This document shows positions 34,281 through 46,989 of a stretch of 64,000 bases of DNA, in pieces. The stretch is from Chaetoderma sp. LZ-2023a. Lineage: Eukaryota; Mollusca; Caudofoveata; Chaetodermatida; Chaetodermatidae. The notes beneath the pieces are model-generated. The model was not told the origin of the DNA. It saw only the letters and a list, made by a program, of their open reading frames with translations, and did no database searches. How positions within the stretch are numbered: the first letter of the stretch is position 1; each line of letters opens with the position of its first letter. A program made the translations under genes and the position numbers. The DNA is taken from contig CM067369.1 of the NCBI GenBank assembly GCA_034401795.1, forward strand, positions 86,127,129 to 86,191,128, in the 5' to 3' direction.

Positions 34281-36641
34281 TCATTATAGATGAGGAGATC
34301 AGCCTCACGGAAGCAGTTATCATCACCACCGCACCGCAGACGAGCACTCCAACACACATGCGCACCATCGTCTCTCCAGTAGATCCTGCCGCCCAAAAAG
34401 ATAACTATGCCGGTTCATCCATACTCGGGAAAACAAAGAATCACGCACCAGCCAGAAATCCGTGCAATTCCTAGGACAACTGCCAACAAGTTATTAACGG
34501 CTGTGAAAATAAGAAAAGTATCCGCAATCACTGTAGCAGCATCGACACCACACATCACAGCATTCAGCCAACCTGCAGCCCATTGTAGCTCGTGGGTTAG
34601 TGTCAAGCTGTTCCGGTGTCTGATGTCGACTCGCCGCGCCACAAGTGCATGACAAATGATGACGCTGGTTAGCTTCCGGTCTCAGGGTGACGGATCCTTA
34701 CGATACTGCCCTATGGGTAATAAAGACTGGCTCCTAAGGCCGGTGGAACTCAATCGTTCCGGTGGGGCCGTGGGACCATTGTTGCGAACAGTAAACACAA
34801 TGGTCTCATCCCAAGAGTTTGTGTCACTAGTATGCCTGTCCATAGCAATTTTGTGATCTATGGACTTACAAGATATGATTTGGTGACCTAATTAAAAATA
34901 AGTCTATACAATAATTCTACCTAAGCAGACTGTCAAGTATGCTAGATAAAAATAATGAGCATACGAAAATACAAGACATAGAGACAGCCTGATGAACTTT
35001 TAAACGTGGGGCTCCCGGAGGTACCACGCAAACTCGTAGGTCCGCAGAGGTATCCCCACAAGGGAGGCTCCCGTACACAAGACTTAACTAATTAACTTAA
35101 TAGAAGCTATTATACCTCTAAGCTGAAAGGAAAGAAAATTGTCTTTGTGGTGACAGAAAATCATGTGCCTCACACGGGCACTACTCCTAGTACTAGTTTG
35201 GGTGAGGAGTATTATCCTCACATGAACCGTCGTCGCTGAATCCTTGCGAGAGACAAGTGCCTCACGCGGGCCTCCGTCATGGGAAAATGTCGCCACTGCT
35301 TAAAGCGGAAGAAGAGTAGTAGTAAAAAAAGGCCCCACTCTAATATTTGACCAAAAGGCTGGAAAGAAAAGACCATACCTAATGAGATTATGACTATAAG
35401 GTTGCGTGCTGTTTTATGTGAAGACGGAACAAACGATTCCCGAAGGATTCCCATGTCACTGTCTTATGTAATTCTTAGTATGCTGTCTTAGTAGTTGCCA
35501 CTTTATTTATGTGGGCCTTCTTCTATGCTTAGCCACATTTAGTTTTTAGTGACAAGGATTATTTTAGGCCGCAAATGGCGTGTGTCTACCTAGCTGTTAG
35601 ATACGGCTGTCATTGAGAACGGATGCCCCAAGACATCAATGCTGAAGACAGCGCTCATACATGTTACTTAGTAAGATCTCCAAACTGGATAAGAATCCGG
35701 ACATCTCACTTCATAACCACATAAAACGTCACAACACACTGGTTACTTTTCACAAAAGCATTTTTAGGCAACTGGTTTATCGTTATGGTGGGGGTAAGAG
35801 AGACGAATACCCACCGTAAATGTCCTTCCCGTGAGGGCGTTGCAGATCTGAATATCATGCCCAGACATTCTTACAGAATTCGGTGGGGATGCGCATCTCG
35901 CCCGTCACCAGGTCCTATGGAACTAACCGTTTAACCTGTCATTAGGTTTAAATACAAGTTGCCCAGCTTTGCACTGCGGTGCGGGAGGATTGTTCAGCAA
36001 ATTAAAGAAAATAATAATTAAGATATGTTTTCGCAGTGCTTTCCTACATTGGCAAAGGTGCTAACTACTAAGTATCCGAAGATACAAGGGAATGTGTGTA
36101 ACACCACACCGTGGCCATCACTGCTCGGAAACCCCAATAGTTTCCCAGGGTCGGATCAGCCCATGGTGCGGATAGGGACATCCAAACAATTAAGAAGCCA
36201 TAAGGCTTAGTGGAACATGAAGAGAGACAATAACTTAGAAATATGAGGCCCTTTAGGTATTTTTGGCCAATCTTACACAACCTTGCCGGAGTGCGGGGAT
36301 AAATTATTGCAACTACCGGGAAAGAGGTGTACACTATGGGTTTCCTAATGAAGAAATTGCCTCTAATCATATTAAACCTATCCTATCGAGCTGAATAGAA
36401 AAGGTTTTGGTCGGTAGCATGCCGGGCTAGACAGACATATAGCACGGACAGCGACCTTATTGAAAAATTGTTGGTGGCGGGAGAAAGTGCTGCATGTATA
36501 AATCTTGCTGTATAGTGTTTCCTACGTGCACTGCAGTCCTATATTTTCTACAAATAAACAAAACATATGAACTGATGGCCACTGGCCATATACATAAACT
36601 AACCAGAACAATCAATACAGTATGAAATGATCGGAATAATA

Positions 36642-37685
36642 TACACCTGTGCAAAAGTTAAGCACCACCCTATTTTTACGCACATGCGAGGGTATATTCA
36701 TGTGCTATGAAGAAAGCAATAGCATAAACATTTATGTACCCATCCATCTTAGTGCAAGAGGTAATAATGCAACTAGAGGAATGCTGATTATGATGGTGGG
36801 GAAACACTGTATGTTTTTGTTTGAACTTGAAAACGAGGCCTGAATATGGTTACGTTGACACAACTGACAACTATTGCCCTACAGTTGACACACGTGGCTA
36901 GATTGTCATTAATGGTGTCTGAAAACGAAGTTTAACATCTGTGCACGAGTTTGAGACTGTCATTATTAATACGTTGCACCACCTCAGACGCTCCTCTTTG
37001 TGGTGTGCAGTGAGGAGAGGACGTCTGACAGGTCTCCTAGCTTTCATGCCAGCAGCATACAGTCTCCTTTTGACGGTAGACATTGACACTCTATTGCGCG
37101 TTTCCCATTGCTGGCTGAGCACTCTGCTGTTGGTGAATGGAGATCTCCTAACAAGGCGTACTAGGGCTCGATCATCACGGGCAGTAGTCTTCTTCGGTCT
37201 TCCAGATCTAGGCCTGTCCTTCACCTCGTTAGTTTGCCCATGTTTTGCAATCAAACGACTGATTACAGTATGGTTAATGTTCAGCTGTCTGCCAATCTCT
37301 CTGCATGACATACCAGTGGTATGCATGCCTATGATTTGCCATTTCACACGATCACTTAACCTTCGTCTTGCCATAGCGGTTCACAATCAAGAGCTAATTC
37401 TCTCTGTACAAATAAACCACGGTCATGAACACAAAATTCCTAATCTTGTCGCCTAAATCTGTATGTAATGTTCTACACCTCAAACTGCACTTTTACATAA
37501 CTGAACACGTGTGCTGTTTCCCGCCACGCACGGACATCAAGCGGCGTGAAGTCATGCATGCATGTGCATTTCGTACTTGGAATTATGTCAGCTAACGCGG
37601 GGACAAAAAGTATGGCAGCCTAGTTGTACCATCATGTTTCTACGTTCTATTGTTTTTGCTGGTGCTTAACTTTTGCACAGGTGTA
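36642..37685 (-). mobile_element. Complete Tc1-like element, internally deleted
   Basis: 1,044 bp with 28-bp-class terminal inverted repeats: TACACCTGTGCAAAAGTTAA at 36642 and its exact complement ending at 37685. TA dinucleotides flank both ends (36640-36641 and 37686-37687). Intact Tc1-type elements are usually 1.3-1.7 kb; the missing length corresponds to the catalytic half of the transposase. It is inserted in block B between sequences that are contiguous in block A. Nearly identical to the copy at 1-559. Confidence 0.93.
36898..37374 (-). pseudogene. Tc1/mariner-type transposase lacking the DDE domain
   Basis: 158 codons start at 37374 (MARRRLSDRVKW). An N-terminal HTH (residues about 5-50, 'GMSCREIGRQLNI'), a GRPR-like linker ('DRPRSGRPKK', about 54-63) and a second HTH (to about 125, 'SMSTVKRRLYAAGMKARRP') are complete. 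At 'KEERLRWC' the protein stops resembling the family: the DDE segment that should follow is absent and a 25-residue unrelated tail ends at 36898. Such a product could still bind the terminal repeats and might compete with full-length transposase; that is inference. No other ORF in the element carries DDE motifs. Confidence 0.88.
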
Positions 37686-38681
37686 TATATCTTTAGTACA
37701 GGTTAAGAAACCTACTATGGTGCGGTTAGTGAAAACACCTTACAGAAAATAAGAATACCTATAAACAAATACAGAAATTATAACTAGTGGTCCTAAGACC
37801 GTTACAGTACCTTTTAGTCATCGGGACCGTCTATACGGGTACAAAATAATTAGCAAAAGTATAATTAATGGAATAATTAAAATGTTAAGTATAGTTATCC
37901 ATTCTTAAGTCTGGGCTATTGTGTTACTGAAATTGATACGTCACTCTTAGGTTGACGTAAGTTGATGCATTCTCAGGAAGCTGGAAAGTTCCCACAGGCT
38001 GGTTCCCGCAAACAGGATTCCCACAAGCAGCTCATGACGGGAGCGGATCGAACTCAGGACTGTAATCACAATATTGAATGTCTAACGAGTAGTCAGCAAG
38101 AGATACAATAACATTACTGCTGTGACGAAAGTTCCTGTACACCGATGGTATGGATGGAAGTTGACAACAACCCGATCACAAGCGGGGGCGGTTAGATGCA
38201 GAGGAAGATACGAAACTAAGCTTAGCGGTGCGGGGTACGTCAGCCAGCTCTGAAGACGTACCGGGCAAAGTTTACTTGCTGCGGTCGAAAAGTCTAGATG
38301 AACCTGCACGACATCAGTGCGGGGATGGTTAAATAACCACTTTTTGGGGTGGCCGGTAGATCCAGCGAGTCATCCACCAAAGAAGATCGCTGCCTCTACA
38401 TCTGTAGAATCACATTTCCATGCCAGAAAGGCCTCACTGCAAGTTCGTGTTCCGAATTAGCACTTGATATATTCGTGAACAATATCTAAAAAGTTCCAAA
38501 ATTGCTCCCGCAACACGGGAGTTACAAAATTGTTTTAGTGCGGTGGGTTGGGTTACTGCTAGCTATGGGAGAAAAAACGACAGAAAGCGAAGTAATGCCT
38601 GTCGTGCTTATAGTAGCTGGTACAGGGCCAACCCATTCGGCCCCTGGCCGAGGATGCTCTCGATCTCTGGATCGCGTCTCC

Positions 38682-38703
38682 TTTTATACTACTCGTGACG
38701 TCA
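38682..38703 (-). promoter_or_regulatory. CRE site plus TATA box in block B
   Basis: On the minus strand TGACGTCA is followed after 7 bases by TATAAAAGGAG. Matches the arrangement at 33374-33397 and the decayed version at 21857-21878. Transcription, if any, would run toward lower coordinates. Confidence 0.5.
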
Positions 38704-39229
38704 CAGGCGCAGGCTCCAACCAATCATCGGTCGAGCAACAGCCAATCAGTGAGTAGCTGATAATAATGCAGTCGAATGTTCGAGAACATTCTAGAAGGTC
38801 TGCGTCCACGTGGTTATGACATCACGCAATATTTTGAAGATAATAAAGACGGGTTTTCCATGGATAACTCAGCCATTTCTTAACCGATTTTGAAATGGTT
38901 TACAGATTTGGAAAGCTCGAATTCTGGTCTTGATTAATGCCCGATTCGGCGGGAACAGGTAATTAAAAGGATTACATGGTACCGTCTCGGTACACTAAAA
39001 GCGTCATCCCATCTTGGTCGTAAACTATGTGCTCTGTCAAAAATAGCATCTAAGCATGCGCATGCGCACTATGCGTTTTAACAAACTTTTTACAATGCGA
39101 TCTCTCCCATAGGCTTATATACGCTTATGGCTCTAACCAGGGGGGCGTGTTCAGGGAACGAATCCAGGACAGGCGGTGCATACCCAGCTTGGCTGGTACG
39201 GCCGGTACCTGTCCGGTCAATCCGAACTA

Positions 39230-39440
39230 CACCCGTATCACCACCACCACCTCCACGACAATAGTGATGTCATCAGTATCATCACAGCCTCCAGTCAGTA
39301 CAACACCCGTCATCATCACCACCACCACTAGCAGTTCTATGGATACATCAGCACGTTCCTCCAGCTTCAGTACTACCGACCTGGGCATCATGGATAGTGA
39401 TATTTCGGCAGCGGCGGACCATCCGCCACGTCCGTCCTGA
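39230..39440 (+). pseudogene. Thr/Ser-rich open frame, unidentified
   Basis: About 70 codons open after 'ccggtcaatccg', with runs of Thr and Ser ('ITTTTSTTIVMSSVSSQP') and an acidic end ('DLGIMDSDIS'). It is low-complexity, with no domain. It may be the start of the coding part of the large repeat, similar in composition to 34010-34265, or merely a biased non-coding stretch. Confidence 0.25.
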
Positions 39441-39444
39441 ATGA

Positions 39445-40315
39445 GTCGGAGGTACCCAGACAAGCTGGGGAAATTTTTCAGTGGATATTTGTGGACACTA
39501 TTGTTGTGGTTGCAGCAGGATTTATGAACAGGTGTGCGGAAAATGGAACTTATTATATTATTATTTTTGAAATCTTATTCTTCTTATTATATATGTTTTT
39601 TATAATTGTCACCCAGTCCCTAGGCTGACCACGGTCATCCTACATACCTGCGCAATATTCTTGTGTAGCTGTGTCTCACACAAATAATCGCTGTGGATAC
39701 CTGTGCTGTAAACATGTCGTGTGCGGCATAAGTACACAACACACCGTAGCGAATACGTCATTTCTCCCGTCATGCCATCCCAGCTACGCTGGGGCTGCCT
39801 GATGAACAAGTCCTTTTACTTTATTAAAATATTATTTTTCTTATTATTTTCTTCCTGCGTTAGTACATCGGGATGGATTGTGGATAGCGAGAGCTATCTG
39901 TATGGACCCGCAAAAAGGGCTGCACTGTATGCATCCCTTTATATACCCAGGATGCATATGTAATTTACATTTTAACTGTGATATTACTGTTTTACCATAT
40001 CTATATATTTTCTGATATTATATATTATATTATAAATGATTACAGTACATTGGAGCTTGGACGTTCTCTGCAAAAAAAATAATTATCCGTACCCAAGAGA
40101 ATGCCACGTGACCTATGGTTTTAGCCGAATTGAGGTAATAAAAGACAAGAAAAAGCATGCACCATGAAATAAAACAAAACAAAAAAAGAAAAGACCTGGA
40201 AAAATAATTCCAGGTCAAAAATGAAAATCAAAAGTATGCCCCTCTCCCAAACTCTTTGGCACCTCTTTGTGCTCTTCTCTTATAACCACGCGTCTCTCGC
40301 TGCACTCAAGATCGT
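39445..40315. other. No gene seen
   Basis: A+T-rich spacer between blocks B and C. ORFs at 39721-39963 and 40030-40218 have no domain. 'Tttatatacccagg' near 39935 is not linked to a gene. Confidence 0.4.
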
Positions 40316-40319
40316 GGCG

Positions 40320-41350
40320 GCTCACGCTACTCAACTGTAATGTATCAATCTCAGTGACTTATGAACTCTTACAGTACCGATGACCAATAAGTACTCAAGT
40401 AACCATATTATTGTGCCTTTAATTATTTCTGCATATGGTACTGATGACTAATAGGTACCTACCGGTCTCTCCGACTGCATTTTTATACTTTCCGTTTCAT
40501 ACTGTGGATATTACCTTTATTTCTGTGTGCTCTAAACTTACAGCACCGCTTAGGTCCTATGATCTGTGATATATCGTTAGCACTGTATTAGTTAGTTGTG
40601 TATATGGCAAGTAGCCATCCTAGTTGATATGTTTTGTTTCTATATAAAAGTTCTAGGATGCAGTACGCCAGGTAATACTAAACAGCAACATTATATCTGC
40701 ATCACCAATATTTCCCCAGCACTTAGCTTTTTGTTTGAACAAAGGAGTGGTCCTTTTTGCCAGCTTTTTTTCCCTCCGCTTCGGCAATGAAGGCATTTTC
40801 CTGTGACGGAGGCCCGCGCGAGGCACTTTCCTCTCGCAACAACAATATTTGTGTGTGCTATAGGTGTATTTAGTTTATATTAAACTACCAAGTAGCCTCG
40901 TTGTGATGCTCCCTTGCGGGGATACCTCTGCGGATTTACGGATCTGTGTGGTACCTTCGGCGAAACCATATAGAAAGAACACTGGCTAGCTCTATGTACT
41001 GTACTATTTGCTCATTACTGTCAAATGAGTAGCATTGTTTGTATAGTTATTAATTGTGACTGTTTAATTATACCATCATGTCCAGACTTCTAAATTAGTA
41101 ATGGACCATCATACCGGTGACACCAACAGTTGGGAGGAGACCATGAGGTTCAATCTCGGCGGCAATCGTCGCATGGCCCCACTGGAACGTGAATGTTCCA
41201 CCAGCTCTAGAGCCTGGTCTTTGTACCTTCCGGAGAGATGCGATATGGGATCTGCAACCCAGGAACTGCAGCTAACCAGGCCTCCTGCGCATCCTATACA
41301 TGCGGTGCAGTGGATTGGAGCGACATGGCGGACCAGCGCATACCCCGTGA
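40320..41350. repeat. Block C: inverted partial copy of the large repeat
   Basis: 40320-40640 matches 18380-18690 in the same orientation ('gatgactaataggtaccta', 'gtatatggcaagtagccatc'). The next 80 bp match 22395-22490 ('atgttttgtttctatataaa'). 40720-41350 matches 18700-19340 in the opposite orientation ('gcgaggcactttcctctcgc', 'gagaccatgaggttcaatct'). A smaller inverted fragment is at about 42235-42320. Confidence 0.75.
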
Positions 41351-41355
41351 GCTAC

Positions 41356-41357
<2 letters not shown>

Positions 41358-41408
<51 letters not shown>

Positions 41409-41420
41409 CCGCGCACACAC

Positions 41421-41477
<57 letters not shown>

Positions 41478-41480
41478 CAT

Positions 41481-41511
<31 letters not shown>

Positions 41512-41540
41512 CACACGCACGCACGTACGCACGCACGCAC
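41358..41540. repeat. (CA)n / (ACGC)n microsatellite
   Basis: A long CA run passes into 'acgc' repeats at about 41480-41540. ORFs with Thr-His or Val-Cys repeats here are artefacts. Confidence 0.97.
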
Positions 41541-42234
41541 ACCTTCACTGGAACCATTAGGATAGACTTGAGCCAAAGAAGGAATTCACTGCGAAAACAT
41601 AATTATTGTAGCAACGGCCTATCAGTAAAACTTTGGCATTTATGTAAATCTAAGAATAAAAATTAGCCCCAGGCATCAAGTCTCAATCATCTCGCTCCCG
41701 ACTCGCTGACGGGGGCAAAAGATCCTAAAATGGCGGTCTATGGGCCCTCCACGCCTTCACGGACGGTGATCATAGTCTGCCACCCGTTTCTTTGGCCTCC
41801 CACTAACTAGATACCATGCTTACTTAGCGCTTTCTTGTGTTATCCTGTGTTTTATGTGGTTGTGCTGACATGTAGTCAGAAGTCGCTCATCAGCTCCAGG
41901 ACTCATCGCCCAGGCAACAAATATGTACCGTCAGCTTGAGGGGTCCGCTCAATAGGTATGTTCTGGGATGGTACCTGACAAACTGTGTCAAAAGCTAAGT
42001 AGGTATAGGCCATTTGAGGCATAAACCTTCCTGACTGGACATACTAACTAAAGGTTAGTCTGGCTCCTTCAGAATGCCCGCCAAAATAAGGTCTTGTTAG
42101 GGACACGGTTGCACCAGCTTCTGTTGGAATCTATGGACTGTTTTCATCACACGTAAACCAGCAAACATCCCAGCCATTTAAAACACATTACACATATTGT
42201 TCATCTCATCCTTATTGTTTACCATGGGAGTTCG

Positions 42235-42320
42235 GCTTCACCGCTTCTCCTCCTCCGCTTCAGCGTAAGAGGCTAGTATCCTGTGATGGAGGCCTGCGCG
42301 AGGCACCTTTCCTCTTGCAA
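42235..42320. repeat. Small inverted fragment of the large repeat
   Basis: 'ctcctccgcttcagcgtaag', 'tcctgtgatggaggcctgcg' and 'cgaggcacctttcctcttgc' match the reverse complement of about 19210-19290. Confidence 0.65.
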
Positions 42321-42464
42321 AACCATTTATTTGTCCCGCTTGTGGCATCTTTAGCCTACATATATATGCATGCGTAGGGCTAGTGTCTTTCAATTAGTTG
42401 ATGCATTGCATAGAAGTATAGACTATTTATTTCATATACTCTATACTCATCACCTTGTGGGTAG

Positions 42465-42522
42465 GGAAGGGTCGGGGGGGGGGGGGGTGGATGTGCGGGG
42501 GTGGGGGGGCCTTCCTGTTTCA

Positions 42523-42555
<33 letters not shown>

Positions 42556-43310
42556 TTTATTTATTTTATTTTTTTATTATTAACATTACCATCAGTATTA
42601 TCATGATCATCACTATTACAATTATTCACATTTTCTAGCTATTTTACAGGCAGCATAACAACTATTACTATCATTAATGATTATTGTGATAATCATCATA
42701 ATCACCATAATTAAAATTGACTAGCCCTTTCAGTGATTAAGAGAGCTGAAAAAATCTGATGAGGTTCTGGAGACCACCACTGCATGATACCTGTGGTGAA
42801 ATGTAGACAAAAATGTGCAAGTGATTTAGGAGATACGTTTTAGAGGATATTCAGAAAGAGCAAAATGGACCTCAACAAGATTGGATAAATCAAGATTCTT
42901 GCGAGAAGTGCTAAAGCCCATCACCATAGAATCCTTTCATTAACATTTTGTTGAAGCGTGGCCATTACTTGAGGATGAGTGGCGTTTCAATGGATTTCAA
43001 GAAATTTTTAGGATTCAGATACTGGATGGGCACCAGAGAAATCACTATTATCTTCAACTTTGTCTTCATCTATCGCCACTGTAATACTCATTATCAACAG
43101 TAAAAATAATAGCAACAACCATAACATGTAACAACAGACATCAACATTAGCATTAGTATCATCACCATCACTATCACTACCATTACCGCGATCACTACTA
43201 TCATCATTGCTCTCAACAACAATAATAGTAACAACAGCAACAACTACAACAGATGTAAATACTAATATTAATATTATCATCATCACTATCATCAACATTA
43301 TAGTTAGCAT
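42465..43310. repeat. Poly-G, (ATT)n and ATC-rich low-complexity tract
   Basis: A poly-G run (42474-42487) is followed by 'att' repeats (42525-42560) and two stretches rich in 'atcatc/accatc' triplets (42580-42710 and 43050-43310). No coding sequence. Confidence 0.8.
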
Positions 43311-44640
43311 AATTTGTATTACTTTTTTCTCCTACTTTCATGACTACATATATTAGGATAACATGTATATTGTTGCTATAGCTTTTTGTAAATGCACATC
43401 AATACAGTGCAACTCAGAGATAAGCTAACACATCCATATAATTCTGACCTTCTGTATAATGTTGAACTACTCAGCAGACAACTCTGTTACAACATACATT
43501 GTGGCAGAGTTCATATTCTCAACACCATATCAGGAGGATTAGCCTATGCCTATAATGGTTCTCACAATGGATTTAACAATGAACCAGCGGGTGTTGTGTT
43601 GAATTACTCTGGCTGTTCCACACATCCCGCAGGTGCTTGGGATGCCTGGTTCGAGGGGAATGTATGACATCTTGTGTGGTTCACCTAGGGCTTTTCTTGG
43701 CACTACCCGATGTAGCAGATGAAATTGATGATCTTATTTTTAGTACCAATATAAACTTGTGATAAATCAACCAACTAATACTGGATTTCTTTTTGGACAT
43801 CTAAACATTTTCGTGTTGTGTTAAAATCGATTAACTCCTTAGCGCTTCTATTCTACCAAAGCATCAAATAGTATGTTTGTGCTTTACTTGAACTTAAATA
43901 TGTTTTAAACTTATGATAAATTCTTAGATATTAATGCATCTTAATGTTAGAATTTTATATTGCTCTTGTTCAACGACTCCACCTAGTTTGGTGTGTTGTT
44001 TTATTCTGTACTGCGCCTGTCCAACTTCTCTACCTAGTTTTAGGGTGTTGTTTTATTCTGTACTTGTTTATTTAATTTTCTCTTGTTCATTACTTGCTTT
44101 TATTCTATTTTGGTTTGGTTATTATCTGGTTTTAACTATTACCACTACAGTGGGTGCTCATATCAAGAGGAGGATTATGTGAACATAACATAACAACACC
44201 CCCAAACAAAGTAAAACGTCTCGCTGAATATTTTGAACTGTGGTGTTGAGTATTTCTGACACAATTAGATTGGAAGATTGAGTTGCCTTAAAGGCAGCAA
44301 TATCTTCCTCTCTGACGATGTTAAAAACACTTGACAGAACAGTTCTTACATGGTGTTCAAATTGTTTTAATTAATATGTTCTATTTTTGTTTTGGAGGCA
44401 TATGTCCACCCGCCCAAGAGCTGCACTGTACTTGTCATGGTGACTAGATACGCTCAAGGTTAAGGAAAGAGTCATGGGAGATTTGCCTAACAGAACTCTT
44501 CACAACAAACACAGAACTAAAAATACCCAAAAATTTGGGTTTTTTCTGTGTGGTTGTGTTAAAATTATGTGTATTTGTCTGTGAAAAAAGGGATAAGGAC
44601 GTGTACATGTAGTATTAATAACTATTTTATAATTCTCTGC
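43310..44640. other. No supported gene; short internal duplication
   Basis: The ORF at 43392-43667 has no recognisable domain. A phrase 'ctagttt(…)gtgttgttttattctgtac' is duplicated at about 43985 and 44032. A decayed hairpin related to the one at 54608 is at about 44230-44345 ('attagattggaagattgagt' against 'gcaatatcttcctctc'). Confidence 0.45.
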
Positions 44641-44860
44641 TTGACGATCTTCTTAAAGCAATTTTGTGTAATGATTTGTGAAGGTTATGCCTGTATTGTT
44701 CCATAGTTTTATGGCTTCCAGCCCATACGTCAATCTGGGGCTGATGTACAGCGTCCAAATCTTATAGATTAGCTGAGGATTGAGACCTCGTTTCCCATGA
44801 ATACCCGCACCCATCATGGCATACATAGTATGGCATGCACTATTCATGAGAGGACTAACT
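44640..44860 (-). pseudogene. Second LINE fragment (RT thumb region)
   Basis: Minus-strand translation gives 'CHTMYAMMGAGIHGKRGLN' followed by 'PQLIYKIWTLYISPRLTYG' and 'LEAIKLWNN'. This aligns with the 'YSLMGAGCHSLNGIN' region of the LINE at 13020-15650 but extends further and is a different copy. Only about 64 codons are preserved. Confidence 0.8.
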
Positions 44861-46960
44861 TTTTAACACTACCATAACCTGTCATGTGACTTTCCAGATG
44901 AAGAACATCTTCAACAGTACGGACTGCCTCATGACGCAGTTTACACCTTGGTGGCTCCACAACACGATGTTGATGATGATATTGCAATTTCTTCTCACTA
45001 TCCCGAGAACAACTCTAGCGTAATTGTTTTACCCTGCAATCGAACACACACGTTGATCCTGTCTCTAACGATCTCTAACGATGCTACGGTTTGTCCAGGA
45101 TACATAATATGAATATATTGTCAGTTTCGGACGCGATTAACCTACGACAGGAGGATTTTTCAGAACAAGAAGAAAAAAACCCCGCACGTGTATACCACAC
45201 ATGGAAAGCATCATTCCGTTTTAAGTAGATGTAATTATATTAATAATATATTCGATAAAGAGCCTTGTCATCTATCAAGTCAAGACGAACAATTGACTCG
45301 ACGGTTATATTTTGTTGTTGTTACCAGTTTTCGTAACGTAACAACCATGGTATGCTATGTAGAATGTCTTAGGATGTGCCTGTGAACTCGGGCTTGTAAT
45401 GGGGCGCACCGCTGCAACAGCCACTAGGCAGCGCTAGTGTGTTGTGAGGCATCCAGTAATGCTGTCGTATTTGACAGTACGCGAGTTTGTACTTTTGTAA
45501 TTCGTATCTTGAAACTTCATCTTTTCTATTTAAGTAGTACTTATAGTTCGTATATACGCTGATTCTAGTTGCTAATGCTATGTTTAATACCATTTCATTA
45601 TTCGCAATATATATTTAATAATGACTAATAGTGTACAAACTCAACATTTTCACACGTCGATCTACGTTTCCATGATTTAAAGCATCACCTTTGTCCTTTG
45701 GACAGAGTTTGATAAACATAAATGTCACCGCTCAAGTAATCACTTATAAAACATCGGTGCATTATTTAATCCACTTGTAAATAAAGCGATAGTGTAAATT
45801 TACAAGCAGGCAAGTCACCAGGATTATGTGGCAGGTGGGCAAAGATTAGACAGAGTATCCATCTCTACCAGTACTGGGAAGGGCGACTATATGTAAGCCT
45901 ATAGGCTAGGCAAAGATTTAAAGAAATGTTTGAGTTAATTTTATCGCAGCCGGTTGTACTGTCCATACATGTATGCATAGGCCACATAGACCACGTTATG
46001 TCTAACTTTTTATAAGGCCTACCAAATATACAAGCCAATCCATTACATGCATCATTGCATGCCTTGCTAGAAGTGTATTAAATGTGGTACAACTTCTGAA
46101 CTGAGCTATTGAGGCAGGGCTATAGGTGGTCTCTATGAACAGCCGCAGTCTACAACTGCGTCTCTAACATCTGCCTATCGATTCCTGTCTGGATTTTCCG
46201 CCGAAACGGTCCATATTTAACACGCCTTTTTTTATACGAAAACTGTATATACGTGCGAAGCGAACTATGCAGTCAATAAAAATATATCGGCAACATCAGA
46301 TTGCCGTAAATAGTTTAGTGAATTATTCTCTTTAAACCATTCAGTCTTCGTTTTATTCAAAGTAAACAACAGGCACGTTTGTCTGCGGGTACATTCTGTT
46401 TTTTCGTATCTTCTCGCTTCGGTTGACGACTCACGTGACGAGCGAGTCCGCGCTAAATCACGTATTGCGTTGCCGGACGGCGCCCGATTGTAGATTGAAC
46501 AATCTACGAGGTTGAGTAGAAAAGGTATGATTGAAAATATTTTATTTTAAAATTGTTTAATAAATAAATGAATAATATTAATTATATTAGTAATAATCAT
46601 AATAATAATCAACATAATAATAATAATAATAATAATAATAATTTAAAAAAAATATAAGAAGTATAGTAAATAAGAATAATTTGTTTAAAAAAAAAAAAAA
46701 ATTAAATAATAATAATAATAATAAAAAGAAGAAGAAGACGACTTCAAGTTACTTTATTATGATTCACGTGCCATTAAAACATATCACAAATTCATATATC
46801 ACAGTCAATCAATATAATATTAGGTCAATAATAAAATAAAATAAGCGGATTGATATCACATAAAAAAATTAAAAATATGATTCAAAATACAGTGTTTCAT
46901 GTAAGAGGCATTAATAACAGCTATATTCCATAAAAAATAAGTGCGTTGTTTTCAACATGA
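44860..46960. other. No supported gene; CpG-rich patch and A+T-rich repeats
   Basis: 46410-46500 is unusually rich in CpG for the window ('ttgacgactcacgtgacgag', 'gttgccggacggcgcccg') and could be a promoter or first exon of an unseen gene; nothing confirms this. 46540-46740 is A+T-rich with 'aat' microsatellites. ORFs at 45188-45593 lack domains. Confidence 0.4.
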
Positions 46961-46989
46961 CAAATAAACTTGTTGACAGCCCAAAAGTT

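Larger units (their letters stand above)
34650..39230. repeat. Block B: second copy of the large repeat, interrupted by Tc1
   Basis: Same order and orientation as 18690-22430: 'ccggtggggccgtgggaccat', 'gaggtaccac', 'ccgcagaggtatcccc', 'cctcacgcgggcctccgtca', 'ccttcccgtgagggcgt', 'tttaaacctatccta', 'gtaccttttagtcatcg', 'ttttatactactcgtgacg', 'ccggtcaatccg'. After removing the Tc1 insertion (36642-37685) it is about 3.5 kb, like block A. Divergence from A is substantial (many substitutions and indels), so the duplication is old. It contains no genes of its own. Confidence 0.75.

Noticed and set aside
41101-41666. ORFs across the (CA)n tract near 41350-41540
   Set aside because: The non-repetitive part is an inverted copy of the large repeat, and the rest is microsatellite.
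43392-43667. 91-codon ORF
   Set aside because: No recognisable family and no conserved partner nearby.
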